A stretch of DNA of 64,000 bases from Pseudomonas sp. C2B4 (GTDB lineage Bacteria; Pseudomonadota; Gammaproteobacteria; Pseudomonadales; Pseudomonadaceae): contig NZ_JABFMU010000008.1 in assembly GCF_013359695.1 (NCBI RefSeq), forward strand, positions 72,860 to 136,859. Reading direction: 5' to 3'. The notes under the pieces were generated by a model that saw only the letters and a list, made by a program, of their open reading frames with translations, ran no database searches and was not told the DNA's origin. How positions within the stretch are numbered: the stretch's first letter is position 1; each line of letters starts with the position of its first letter. Shown here in pieces: positions 33,817 through 41,601 of the stretch. The position numbers and the translations under genes were made by a program.

Positions 33817-34193
33817 GTTGTGTGCTCCTGGGATTGTCGTTGACTGGTGGTGACAGCCGACAGAGGTGTCGAGGCTACGTGGCATTCGCCGTCCCGCTGT
33901 CGCTGCATGTCTTCATCGGCCTTGTAGGCGCGGATGTCGATCAGCGACGCAATGTGACGGATGTGTGCGTACTTCAGTGCCTTGCGGCTGGTGTCCAGCG
34001 TGGTGATCGGAAGCTGGATCCGGCCGCTGTTGATCTCGGTCACGAACGACTGCTCGTTGAGGTTGCGAAAGTACTGCGCGCGCACCTTTTCAAGTGGGAT
34101 CAGCACGTCACCGAAGATGCGATAGAGCAGTTCGATGGTGGCCGATTCGGGTGCCGGATGCAGGCGAAGCGGATTTTGTGCTGTGTTATTCAT
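33813..34193 (-). CDS. PrtN-like pyocin/phage activator
   Basis: A 126-residue protein. The central core LIPLEKVRAQYFRNLNEQSF followed by INSGRIQLPITTLDTSRKALKYAH and HIASLIDIRAYKAD matches the PrtN family pattern (small activator with a winged-helix fold). In P. aeruginosa PrtN switches on pyocin genes after DNA damage. Here it sits in the early leftward operon of a temperate element, where it may act on late gene expression. The ATG at 34193 is preferred over an upstream ATG because the conserved region then starts near residue 20. Confidence 0.8.
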   Translation of the reverse strand: MNNTAQNPLRLHPAPESATIELLYRIFGDVLIPLEKVRAQYFRNLNEQSFVTEINSGRIQLPITTLDTSRKALKYAHIRHIASLIDIRAYKADEDMQRQRDGECHVASTPLSAVTTSQRQSQEHTT

Positions 34194-34365
34194 GGTCTTG
34201 TTGAGCCCCCTTGTGTTGTTTTCGTGCTGGGTGGTTCCAGGCATTCAGACATTGGCGTTTGGTCAGCTCGCGCAGATGTTCGGGCACTTCGAGGAGCGCG
34301 GCGTTGCGCTCCTCGCGTGTGCGCATGGCGATGATCTGGCGGGCATACTCCCTAGGCCACGTCAC
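34186..34365 (-). CDS. Small hypothetical phage protein
   Basis: A 59-residue frame starting at a GTG (34365) and overlapping both neighbours, VTWPREYARQIIAMRTREER to QQDHE. It contains ERNAALLEVPEHLRELTKRQC, a short charged helix pair. The tight overlaps with the HTH gene (14 bases) and with the PrtN-like gene (8 bases) are typical of real small phage genes. No function is assigned. Confidence 0.55.
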   Translation of the reverse strand: MTWPREYARQIIAMRTREERNAALLEVPEHLRELTKRQCLNAWNHPARKQHKGAQQDHE

Positions 34366-34632
34366 GGTGGACTGCCGGGATGGCAGGAAGATCTATGTCC
34401 AACTGGTCGGCCAACCAGCGGATTCCGGCTTGCTTGACCCGGGTCGACTGGCTGTATTGCAGGCCGTACTTCTCGTCAAACCAGGGACTGTCCTTAACCC
34501 GGAGGTACTCTTTGTCGCGCTTGAGATCCGCCGGCAAATTTCCCTTGAGCAAACCTTTCTCTCGCATGAGAGCGATCGTTTGGGTCGGGTCAGACCGAGT
34601 TGAGCGGCAGTTTGGGCGAGGGTGCGTTCCAT
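34352..34632 (-). pseudogene. Frameshifted HTH phage protein
   Basis: Two adjoining frames read as one protein: residues MERTLAQTAAQLGLT in one frame and then PTQTIALMREKGLLKGNLPA in another, ending in IDLPAIPAVHRDVA. Together they give about 93 residues with an N-terminal helix-turn-helix. The join falls at a CTGACCCGACCC tract, where one C appears to be missing. A good GAGGAG ribosome site precedes the ATG at 34632. Either the gene is inactive or the base is a sequence error. Confidence 0.7.
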
Positions 34633-34642
34633 GAGGTGCTCC

Positions 34643-35233
34643 TCATGCCGCGTGCGCAGCAGGGGTTGCCACTGCAGCAAGGTGGTTGATGGACTCGCAG
34701 ACCTTGCCGTAGATCTCGGCATTGGAGCCGCACACGGTGAAGCATCGCGTGTGCGGACTTTTGTTGCCGATGCTCAAAATGGCGGTGACACCCGAGCGCG
34801 TGTGGGTACGATGCAGCGCCACGTGCAAGGGAAGCTCGAACCCCATGTCGAGGCTCAGCACGCCGCCGGTGTATACCAGCTCGAACACGCGCTGCTTGTC
34901 CTGCACCTCAAAGCAGCCGTATTGACGATCTGCATGCGGGCGATGCATAAGATCACTTGAGTTGCTCGCGTCGAACGGGCCGTTGGCAACCTCTTCGATG
35001 AAGTCGGCCAGTTTGAGATGCATTTTCTTGTCGTTCTGCAGGGTCAGGGTGTGGCGTTCGCTGCCCAGCTCGATGACAAAAGTGCTCTGCGTCGTGCCGC
35101 GTTCAGCCTTGAGACGGAATGCCAGGCACTCTCGCTTGGGCGCTGTTCGCAAGACGTGGTTGAAGGTCTCGGTCAGGTTGACCTGGGCGTGGAGCAACTG
35201 CAGTGTGCGGTTATCGATCTTGTACTTTTTCAT
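34643..35233 (-). CDS. Hypothetical early phage protein
   Basis: A 196-residue protein with no recognised domain. It has a mixed alpha/beta pattern with FVIELGSERHTLTLQNDK and RVFELVYTGGVLSLDMGFELPLHVAL segments. There is no signal or membrane segment. The four-base overlap with the next upstream gene (35230-35233) marks it as part of the leftward early operon running from the promoter at 35446-35474. Confidence 0.75.
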   Translation of the reverse strand: MKKYKIDNRTLQLLHAQVNLTETFNHVLRTAPKRECLAFRLKAERGTTQSTFVIELGSERHTLTLQNDKKMHLKLADFIEEVANGPFDASNSSDLMHRPHADRQYGCFEVQDKQRVFELVYTGGVLSLDMGFELPLHVALHRTHTRSGVTAILSIGNKSPHTRCFTVCGSNAEIYGKVCESINHLAAVATPAAHAA

Positions 35234-35409
35234 GCCGCGTGCCCTCCACCGTTGGGATCGATGGGAGAGGGCTGGCAGGACTTGGCAACAAGCTTGGGCT
35301 TGCTGTTATGGATCACAACCAAGCAGCCTGTGGCGAGCTGCAGCTGTTCGATCAATTTGCGATTGCTGACGCATGCCGGATGGACATGCAGGGATGCGGT
35401 GGTGCGCAT
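35230..35409 (-). CDS. Small hypothetical phage protein
   Basis: A 59-residue protein starting MRTTASLHVHPACVSNRKLI. The ATG at 35409 follows a GAGG ribosome site; a longer in-frame start is not needed. It is the first gene of the leftward early operon, just downstream of a near-consensus promoter. No function is assigned. Confidence 0.6.
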   Translation of the reverse strand: MRTTASLHVHPACVSNRKLIEQLQLATGCLVVIHNSKPKLVAKSCQPSPIDPNGGGHAA

Positions 35410-35445
35410 AGGTATTGCCTCGCTCTGTGGTAAAGAGTGAGGCAA

Positions 35446-35485
35446 ATATCACGTAGTGTGCTTGTTTGTGTCAACACATAATGTG
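35446..35485 (-). promoter_or_regulatory. Leftward early promoter with operator dyads
   Basis: On the minus strand, TTGACA (35474-35469) and TGATAT (35451-35446) are separated by exactly 17 bases. The dyad CACATAATGTG (35475-35485) abuts the -35 box and TGTG-TCAA-CACA (35467-35478) covers it. The layout fits a promoter shut by the CI-like repressor encoded next door. Confidence 0.75.
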
Positions 35486-35486
35486 A

Positions 35487-36236
35487 TTAAAATAGTGCGG
35501 AGCTGTGAAGAAAGCGTGATGACTTCAGTATTCCGCCCACGAGATGGATTTCTTCCACCTCTTGTTCTGCTATATGAAGAGTTTCATGGTCGGTATTGAC
35601 GCTATCCAACCGGTACATTCCGTCGCGAAGATAAATAAACTCTTTGATCATGGCTTTGCCGGAAGACGTTCGAACTATGACCTCGTCACCGCTACTGAAG
35701 CGTTTGTTCGGCTCTATAAGCACAAACTCGCCATTCTTGATGCGGGGCATCAAACTATCGCCCATGACTCTTATGCCATAGGCATCTGGATCATCGCTAT
35801 GTATGTTTAGGTAGCCTTCACCTTGGCCAAGTGGTGGCTCTAACGTGTCAAAAAAGCCCTCATCCCCGAGCTGCGCGTTTGATAGTACAGGCACCTTTCC
35901 ATCCTTAGCCCAGCCAACAAGGCTGGTAACAGGTTGGTCTTTGTCTTTCGATCTTCCGTAATCCCTTACAAGACGGTCTTCAGACCGAATCCGACCTTCA
36001 ATGGCGTCTGAGTACGATTCGACGTCGGAACGATTTTTTCCTGCTACCAGATCTGGAAAAGACACTCCTAGTGCTGTCGCTATCTTTTGTAAGTCATGGA
36101 GGTTGGGCTGGCGAGCCCCTTTCTCGTAATTGCCTATCCGAGACTGGGATTCCCAACCGCAAGCGTAAGCAAGGGCTTGTTGGCTCATACCCTTGGCTTT
36201 GCGGTATTGCTTGATACGTGCGCCGAGTGTGTTCAT
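35487..36236 (-). CDS. CI-like repressor with S24 autoprotease domain
   Basis: A 249-residue lysogeny repressor. Residues 1-60 are an HTH_3/XRE domain (IKQYRKAKGMSQQALAYACG). The C-terminal S24/LexA-like domain has nucleophile Ser161 in VMGDSLMPRI and Lys198 in AMIKEF, 37 residues apart as in LexA, so RecA-stimulated self-cleavage is expected after DNA damage. The gene lies between two promoter regions, divergent from a Cro-like gene. It seems intact, so the element may still carry working immunity. Confidence 0.93.
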   Translation of the reverse strand: MNTLGARIKQYRKAKGMSQQALAYACGWESQSRIGNYEKGARQPNLHDLQKIATALGVSFPDLVAGKNRSDVESYSDAIEGRIRSEDRLVRDYGRSKDKDQPVTSLVGWAKDGKVPVLSNAQLGDEGFFDTLEPPLGQGEGYLNIHSDDPDAYGIRVMGDSLMPRIKNGEFVLIEPNKRFSSGDEVIVRTSSGKAMIKEFIYLRDGMYRLDSVNTDHETLHIAEQEVEEIHLVGGILKSSRFLHSSALF

Positions 36237-36283
36237 GTGCTTTTTTTACCACGCTCTGAAATTATTTATCATCACTTTGCGTG

Positions 36284-36312
36284 TTGAAATGTCTGCGTTT
36301 CGTGATTAAGAT
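36284..36312 (+). promoter_or_regulatory. Rightward early promoter for cro-like gene
   Basis: TTGAAA (36284-36289) and TAAGAT (36307-36312) are separated by exactly 17 bases, 25 bases before the cro-like ATG. It lies in the 100-bp divergent region with CI. Operators are expected here, though no single strong dyad stands out. Confidence 0.7.
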
Positions 36313-36336
36313 GGCTGCGGCTTATTGGAGGGCATC

Positions 36337-36561
36337 ATGAATCTGATCGCTGAACATCGAGAGAAAGCTGGGATCAAGCAAAAGGAACTCGTTGTAGCTC
36401 TTGGGTGGACTCAGGCACGTATAAGCAATTACGAAGCAGGACGTCGAATCGCAGGACTTGCGGAATGCAGAGCCATAATCAGAGCGCTCAACAAGTTAGG
36501 AGCGCTATGCAGTCTTGATGACGTTTTTCCTCCTGAAATGGAAGAGTCCCAAGCTGCATAG
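36337..36561 (+). CDS. Cro-like HTH regulator
   Basis: A 74-residue XRE-type protein. LIAEHREKAGIKQKELVVALGWTQARISNYEAGRR is the full helix-turn-helix. The ATG at 36337 has a GGAGG site eight bases upstream; an upstream TTG in frame is less likely. Divergent from CI with a promoter between them, which is the standard lambda-like genetic switch. A GC hairpin without a strong T-run follows the stop (about 36569-36585). Confidence 0.88.
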   Translation: MNLIAEHREKAGIKQKELVVALGWTQARISNYEAGRRIAGLAECRAIIRALNKLGALCSLDDVFPPEMEESQAA

Positions 36562-36880
36562 AAAAAAGGCGACCCAAGGGTCGCCCAGTTTCTCCCGATA
36601 GCATCACCACAATGCTCTCGGATCGCGATGTCAGAAGGCGAGCACACCACATGCCGCCGACTTTCATCACGTATCCAAGGCTCGGAAGCCTTGGTGTTGC
36701 TGCCGTTCTTACCACAGAGCTGGCAGCTGTTGCGCCAGGGGTGAACAACGGATTGTTCGCCCCGGCACGGTGCCGGTTATCCCCTGCAAGGGTTCCCGGC
36801 GTTTGGGCCATACCAAGCCACGCGACAAATGTATCACCACTCCCTGTCGCGCGGCACTGGCAACTTTTAGGATTAATGCC
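36562..36880. other. Leader region between cro-like and CII-like genes
   Basis: About 320 bases without a supported gene. It begins with the hairpin GGCGACCC-AAG-GGTCGCC and contains several short palindromes. Such a region between cro and cII could hold a terminator and antitermination site (tR1/nut-like), but no specific site is recognised. Confidence 0.45.
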
Positions 36881-37399
36881 ATGAGCCGAATCGCTCTCAG
36901 TTCTCTGGAACGGGCGCAGCGGGAAATCCTGCCGCTCGATTTAGCGCTGTATCACGCCGCCCGGGACTACCCGGGCGGTGCCGCGGCTATCGCTGCCACC
37001 ACTGGGCGCAACCCGACCACGCTGCAGCACAAGTTGTCGCCGACCCATCCGAGTCATGCCATCAACATTCAGGAGTTCGGCGAGATCCTCGAACTGACCA
37101 AGGATCGCCGCATTTTGGATGCAGTGCATGCGCTGGTCGGCGATACGATCTGGCAAGAGCTGGCTGAGGCGTATACCCACGATATGCCTGAGACCCTGAC
37201 TACCGGCATCGCCGAGTACTTCCGGCAGGTCGCGGATCTCGCCGAGACCTGGGCTAAGAGCATCGGCGACGGGGTAGTGACCGATCAGGAACTGGCGGCG
37301 ATTCACCTGCAGGTATTCCGGGGTATTCAAGGATTGCTGGGGTTGTTCAATCGGGCCACCTTCGTCAACCGGGCGACGCGGGGTGCCGACCGTGGCTGA
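36881..37399 (+). CDS. CII-family phage regulatory protein
   Basis: A 172-residue protein of the phage CII-type regulators seen in Pseudomonas and enterobacterial prophages. DLALYHAARDYPGGAAAIAATTGRN is the family's N-terminal region, followed by LQHKLSPTHPSHAINIQEFGEILELT, which is the DNA-binding part. The ATG at 36881 gives the conserved start MSRIALSSLERAQREIL. It overlaps the TraR gene by eight bases. Role: lysis-lysogeny decision, by family analogy. Confidence 0.8.
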   Translation: MSRIALSSLERAQREILPLDLALYHAARDYPGGAAAIAATTGRNPTTLQHKLSPTHPSHAINIQEFGEILELTKDRRILDAVHALVGDTIWQELAEAYTHDMPETLTTGIAEYFRQVADLAETWAKSIGDGVVTDQELAAIHLQVFRGIQGLLGLFNRATFVNRATRGADRG

Positions 37400-37619
37400 C
37401 ATCGCCGATTTCGCCAACGATCTGGTGCAGGAACGCATCGACCGAGCCATGGCCATGCGCAACGCTGCCAAATCCGGAACGTCTGCCCATTCCTTGCTGT
37501 TTTGCGAAGCCTGCGACGATCCGATTCCGGAAGCACGTCGCCTGGCCTCGCCGGGCTGCTCACAGTGCATCAGCTGCCAATCCCTCTCAGAAACGCGGGG
37601 GATTCGTCATGCTCGATGA
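37392..37619 (+). CDS. TraR/DksA-type zinc finger protein
   Basis: A 75-residue protein starting at GTG 37392 (MADIADFANDLVQERIDRAM). It carries the C4 zinc-finger FCEACDDPIPEARR...CSQCISCQ. Small TraR proteins bind the RNA polymerase secondary channel and copy ppGpp/DksA effects. The frame overlaps the CII-like gene and the primase gene, both by a few bases. The alternative GTG at 37383 is three codons earlier. Confidence 0.88.
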   Translation: MADIADFANDLVQERIDRAMAMRNAAKSGTSAHSLLFCEACDDPIPEARRLASPGCSQCISCQSLSETRGIRHAR

Positions 37620-39828
37620 GGTATTGGGGCAATTCGCCGATTATGGTCTGGAACCGGCGCAACCATTGGTGTTCGGCAAGCTGACTCGCTGCAGGACGAC
37701 GCAGGACAAGGGCAAGGAGAAAAACGGCTGGTATGTCGTTCACGAGCAGCGCACCGAGAAAGGCGACACCCTGATCTTCGGCGCCTTCGGTGACTGGCGC
37801 TCGGGTGAGACGCAGAAGATCAAAGTGAAGGCCGGCCGCATGTCGCCGGAAGAGCGCGAAGTGATGCGCGCCCGCCAGGAAGAAGCCAAGCGCCGCGCCG
37901 CCGAAATCGCGAATAACGCTGCGCGGCGGGCCGCGAAAAGGGCGCAGGGTTTGTTCGAGCGCATGCCCACCACTGGGCGAAGCGACTACCTGGACCGCAA
38001 GCAGATCGTCGGCATCAAGGTCCGTTACGCGCCGCGCACCGGTGCGGTACTGGTGCCGATGAACAATGCCCGCGACCAGGTCATGGGCCTGCAAGTGATC
38101 TTCCCGAACAAACAGGAGGACACCGGCCGCGACAAGTCCTACTGGCCTTACGGGATGGCGAAGGAGGGCACCTTTCACCTGCTCGGTCCACACCCGGTCC
38201 CGGGCGAGCCGGTACTGGTCTGTGAGGGTTACGCCACCGGCGCCAGCCTGCACATGGCGACCTCGCTCGCCGTGGCGGTGGCCTTCGACGCGGGCAACTT
38301 GTTGGCCGTGTGCAAGATCATGCGCGAGCGCTTTGCCGGCTGCCCATTGATCATTTGCCGCGACGATGACTGGAAGACCACCAAGCCCAACGGTGAGGCT
38401 TGGAACCCCGGCGAGGAGAAGGCGAGCAACGCCGCGCTGATCGCCGGTGCCCAGGTCGTGGCGCCGATCTTCTCGCTCGAGCGCCATGACAAGTGGACCG
38501 ACTTCAACGACCTGCACGTTGCCGAAGGCTTGGAAGCGGTGCGCCGTCAGGTAATGGCTGTGGTCCGTCCACCGGCGGCCGGTGGCTGGAAGGATCAGCT
38601 TGCTCGCAGTGAGAGCGGCGCGCTGATCGCGCACATGCAGAACGTCGAACTGATCCTGGCCCATGATGAGCGCTGGGCCGGGGTGATCAGCTACAGCGCC
38701 TTCAGCTCGAAGATCGTCAAGCTGCGTGCAGCACCCTATGGCGGTGGCACCGGCGAGTGGGCGGACATTGATGACGTGCGGGTGATGAAGTGGCTCGCGC
38801 AGCAGTACAACTTGCGGGTGAAGTCCTCCCACGTGATCGAGGCGGTGAGTGTCGTCGCGCATGACCACGCGTTTCATCCGGTGCGCGAGTACCTGAAAAA
38901 ACTGGAGTGGGATCGCGTGCCACGCCTCGAAGCCTGGCTCACCGACGTGATGGGTGTACCGGCCTGCGACTACACCGCCAAGGTCGGCAAACGCTGGATG
39001 ATCTCGGCCGTGGCGCGCGTGATGAAACCTGGCTGCAAGGCCGACTCGGTGATGATTCTTGAAGGCGCACAGGGGGCCGGTAAGTCGACCGCGATGAGCG
39101 TGCTCGGTGGTGAATGGTTCATGGATACGCCGTTTGCCTTGGGTGACAAGGACGGCTTCCAGGCGATCCGTGGCAAGTGGATCGTCGAGCTCGGCGAGCT
39201 GGACAGTTTCAACAAGGCCGAAAGTACCAAGGCCAAGCAGTTCTTCTCCGCCTCCACCGACACCTACCGCGAGAGCTACGGCCGAAGAACCATGGACGTG
39301 CCACGCCAGTGTGTATTCGTCGGCACCACCAACCAGGACGAGTATCTCAAGGACGCCACTGGCAACCGGCGCTATTGGCCGGTGGCCTGTACCAAGGTCG
39401 ACGCGGACTTGCTGCGTGAGATCCGCGACCAGCTCTGGGCCGAGGCGGTGTTCAGTTACGAGGCGGGTGACCTGTGGTGGGTGACCCCGGACGAAGCGCC
39501 GCTGTTCGCCGAAGCCCAGGACCAGCGCTTTGTTGTGGACGAGTGGGAAGGCCCGATCCTGACCTGGCTGGAGGAATCACAGATCGGTGAGACCGCCACC
39601 GGCAGTGAGGTGATGAGTCAGGCACTCAAACTTGATCCCGGGCACTGGGGCAAACCGGAGCAGATGCGCGTCGGCGCGATCATGCATCGACTGGGTTGGC
39701 GACGTTTCCGCTTGGGTGCCTTGAGCAAGAGCGGGCAGCGGCCTTGGGCGTACAAGAAACCCGAGCATTGGGGCAGGGCACCTGTGCTGCAAGAGGACGA
39801 GTTCGAGGAGCCATGTTTCGATGATTAA
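37609..39828 (+). CDS. Primase-helicase of VapE type (Toprim + VirE)
   Basis: A 739-residue replication protein. The N-terminal part holds a Toprim primase domain (VLVCEGYATGASLHMAT near residues 205-220). The C-terminal part is a VirE/D5-like helicase with Walker A EGAQGAGKST (485-494), a DTPFALGDKDGFQAIRGKWIVELGEL segment and CVFVGTTNQDEYLKDATGNRRYWPV. It would start replication of the element. Such fusions replace separate O/P-type genes in many Pseudomonas temperate phages. Intact. Confidence 0.92.
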   Translation: MLDEVLGQFADYGLEPAQPLVFGKLTRCRTTQDKGKEKNGWYVVHEQRTEKGDTLIFGAFGDWRSGETQKIKVKAGRMSPEEREVMRARQEEAKRRAAEIANNAARRAAKRAQGLFERMPTTGRSDYLDRKQIVGIKVRYAPRTGAVLVPMNNARDQVMGLQVIFPNKQEDTGRDKSYWPYGMAKEGTFHLLGPHPVPGEPVLVCEGYATGASLHMATSLAVAVAFDAGNLLAVCKIMRERFAGCPLIICRDDDWKTTKPNGEAWNPGEEKASNAALIAGAQVVAPIFSLERHDKWTDFNDLHVAEGLEAVRRQVMAVVRPPAAGGWKDQLARSESGALIAHMQNVELILAHDERWAGVISYSAFSSKIVKLRAAPYGGGTGEWADIDDVRVMKWLAQQYNLRVKSSHVIEAVSVVAHDHAFHPVREYLKKLEWDRVPRLEAWLTDVMGVPACDYTAKVGKRWMISAVARVMKPGCKADSVMILEGAQGAGKSTAMSVLGGEWFMDTPFALGDKDGFQAIRGKWIVELGELDSFNKAESTKAKQFFSASTDTYRESYGRRTMDVPRQCVFVGTTNQDEYLKDATGNRRYWPVACTKVDADLLREIRDQLWAEAVFSYEAGDLWWVTPDEAPLFAEAQDQRFVVDEWEGPILTWLEESQIGETATGSEVMSQALKLDPGHWGKPEQMRVGAIMHRLGWRRFRLGALSKSGQRPWAYKKPEHWGRAPVLQEDEFEEPCFDD

Positions 39829-40180
39829 GGCAATCGATATGGCCCTCAAACAATGGGCGCAGGAGCTGCACGGTGACGTCGCCGCCGCCGGTTACTCGGG
39901 CGGCAATATGGTCGCGATGATGATGGAGAGCGGTGGTCAACTCGTGCGCGGTAGGCGCGGGAGCCGAGTGCCGCTGGAGGCCTCGCTGGACATCGAGCGC
40001 ATCGTCAAGAAACACCTCGATCCCGAGCTGATGGCGGTGGTGCAGGTGCATTACTGTCAGCCTGATGCGCCACTGGCTACGCGTCTGGCGCAGAGCGGCT
40101 GCACCCGCAATATCTACTACCAGCGCCTGCATGACGCCCACATCGTGGTCGAGCACTTCCTCCTGGGGGAAGCGGCTTGA
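39821..40180 (+). CDS. Q-like antiterminator / small HTH protein
   Basis: A 119-residue protein overlapping the end of the primase gene. Its C-terminal half (DIERIVKKHLDPELMAVVQVHYC, RLAQSGCTRNIYYQRLHDAH) has the look of a sigma-region-4-like helix-turn-helix as in phage Q and ArpU-type late regulators. Position before the holin and terminase genes supports a late-gene activator. Assignment is from pattern and context and remains tentative. Confidence 0.55.
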   Translation: MIKAIDMALKQWAQELHGDVAAAGYSGGNMVAMMMESGGQLVRGRRGSRVPLEASLDIERIVKKHLDPELMAVVQVHYCQPDAPLATRLAQSGCTRNIYYQRLHDAHIVVEHFLLGEAA

Positions 40181-40206
40181 TCGTGGGCATTCCTCTGGCT
40201 CACGCC

Positions 40207-40474
40207 GTCCCACCGGCCTGCCTCCGTCCCACCGCTTTTTGCGGTGGTGGGACGGGCGCAGGCCGCGAAGTTGGTGGGTTGTCCCACCGTCCCACCTTTT
40301 TCCTGCCTCCCGCCCGTGTGTGCGTAGCGGGTACAGGTATGCGCGTTTACGCGCACGCGTGCTTTTTAAATTTCTCTCTTTACACGAGAAAGGAGAGATA
40401 AAAGTAGGACGGTGGGACAGAGCCCCAATCTGCGGGGCTTTCAGGCGTCCCACCTTGTTTTAAAGAGGTGGGAC
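40207..40474. repeat. Cluster of GTCCCACC octamers
   Basis: Eight copies of GTCCCACC or its complement lie at 40207, 40226, 40246(-), 40281, 40289, 40411(-), 40447 and 40467(-); the copies at 40281 and 40289 are in tandem. The pair 40226/40246 forms a perfect hairpin stem. The stretch has no supported gene. Candidate roles are a replication origin, a protein-binding array or an antitermination site. Confidence 0.7.
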
Positions 40475-40664
40475 GCATGGGACACCACCAAAGCAAAAGA
40501 AGCGAAAAGACAGCCGGGATAGATATTCACCGACGTTCGCTAGGCGTAACCCACACATTCACCGGATGGCATCAAAACGGTCTTGCTGCCACCAGAATCG
40601 ATCTGTAAAAAGGGGCCATCTTCGATGGGTGCGACCGCAACGCGCGGCAGTCCACCCACTACCT

Positions 40665-40691
40665 GACCCGGCCAATGCGCCGGGTCTTTTT
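40665..40691 (+). terminator. Hairpin-T terminator before holin
   Basis: GACCCGGC (40665-40672) pairs with GCCGGGTC (40679-40686) around a 6-nt loop, followed by five T. It lies 18 bases before the holin start, a plausible site for Q-type antitermination control. Confidence 0.8.
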
Positions 40692-40708
40692 GTTTAAGGG
40701 GCAGGGCC

Positions 40709-41041
40709 ATGACAAACGAGCAACAGGCACTGGCAGAGATGCCGATCTGGTTGGTGATTGCCCTGTCCCTGGTCGGTGGCGTATCTGGCGAGATGTGGCG
40801 CGCTGACAAGGACGGGGCACGAGGCTGGGCACTACTGCGTCGGCTCACACTTCGCACCGGCGCCTGCGTTGTCTGCGGCGTGTCGACGATGATGTTGCTG
40901 TTTGGTGCGGGCCTGTCGATCTGGACCGCCGGCGCCCTGGGTTGCGTGACGGCAATGGCCGGCGCGGATGTCGCCATTGGCTTGTACGAGCGCTGGGTAG
41001 CCAAGCGGCTGGATCTGAGCGAGGCCGAATCGAAGGCATGA
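40709..41041 (+). CDS. Phage holin
   Basis: A 110-residue protein with three likely membrane helices: IWLVIALSLVGGVSGEMW, TGACVVCGVSTMMLLFGAGLSIW and ALGCVTAMAGADVAIGLY, plus a charged C-terminal tail. This is a class I holin layout, resembling LydA-type holins of Pseudomonas temperate phages. It makes inner-membrane holes for endolysin. No endolysin lies in this element. A ribosome site AAGGGG lies 15 bases upstream. Confidence 0.82.
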   Translation: MTNEQQALAEMPIWLVIALSLVGGVSGEMWRADKDGARGWALLRRLTLRTGACVVCGVSTMMLLFGAGLSIWTAGALGCVTAMAGADVAIGLYERWVAKRLDLSEAESKA

Positions 41042-41179
41042 GCCTGTCAGGCCGGGCGGGGCGCCAGTTTTTCCGGGTCCTCCCCGAGGGCCGCCCCCTA
41101 CACGGGCCATCGAACTCGCAGATTCTCTCTAGCTGAAACCTTTGCAGGGATGTCCGTCTTTCCAAGTGGAAGACGGGCC

Positions 41180-41380
41180 TCAGCACTGATAACGATCACG
41201 TATGTGCTGGTTGTAGTAGGCGCCTTTGGACACCGCTGCCATCAAGCCATTGTGTATGGCTGATGGGACACAGCAGAAATCGTAAGAGTGACCCTGTTCA
41301 AAGCGGATCCTCATCCGTCTCGTTGCTGGATCGTAGCCAATGGCAGTCATCGCACTGGAACGCACGGCAATCATTTCCAT
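41180..41380 (-). CDS. KTSC domain protein
   Basis: A 66-residue protein on the opposite strand, start MEMIAVRSSAMTAIGYD. The sequence matches the small KTSC domain: SSAMTAIGYDPATRRMRIRF, then HSYDFCCVPSAIHNGLM and AVSKGAYYNQHIRDRY. KTSC domains bind nucleic acids in some cases and are common in phages. GGGAGAGAAG precedes the ATG at 41380. It is antisense to the late genes, so may be a moron expressed in the lysogen. Confidence 0.82.
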   Translation of the reverse strand: MEMIAVRSSAMTAIGYDPATRRMRIRFEQGHSYDFCCVPSAIHNGLMAAVSKGAYYNQHIRDRYQC

Positions 41381-41537
41381 GACTTCTCTCCCTCTGACGA
41401 ATCGTCCCCAGAGACTAGTCGAACGAGGCGGATCTGCAGCCCGGGCCACCGAAAAGGCGCCGGGGACCCTGAGGACTTTCAACGGACACGGGGTCGGAAA
41501 CCCGCGGGATCGTGTTAGTGGGAGGCCCGTGAGCTTA

Positions 41538-41591
41538 TTGAAATTTCAATCCACTGAAATCTTGAAAGGATTCATTGAAAAGCCGCTGAAA
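41538..41591 (+). repeat. TGAAA repeats before terminase (cosB-like)
   Basis: The palindrome TTGAAATTTCAA (41538-41549) is followed by further TGAAA copies at 41555, 41563, 41576 and 41587 (first copy at 41539). The array lies just upstream of the terminase small subunit gene, where lambda-like phages carry the small-subunit binding sites next to cos. Confidence 0.55.
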
Positions 41592-41601
41592 AGGAGAACT
41601 T

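Noticed and set aside
40207-40474. Possible CRISPR array from repeated GTCCCACC
   Set aside because: Repeats are only eight bases, lie on both strands and have irregular spacing with no equal-length spacers; no cas genes are near.
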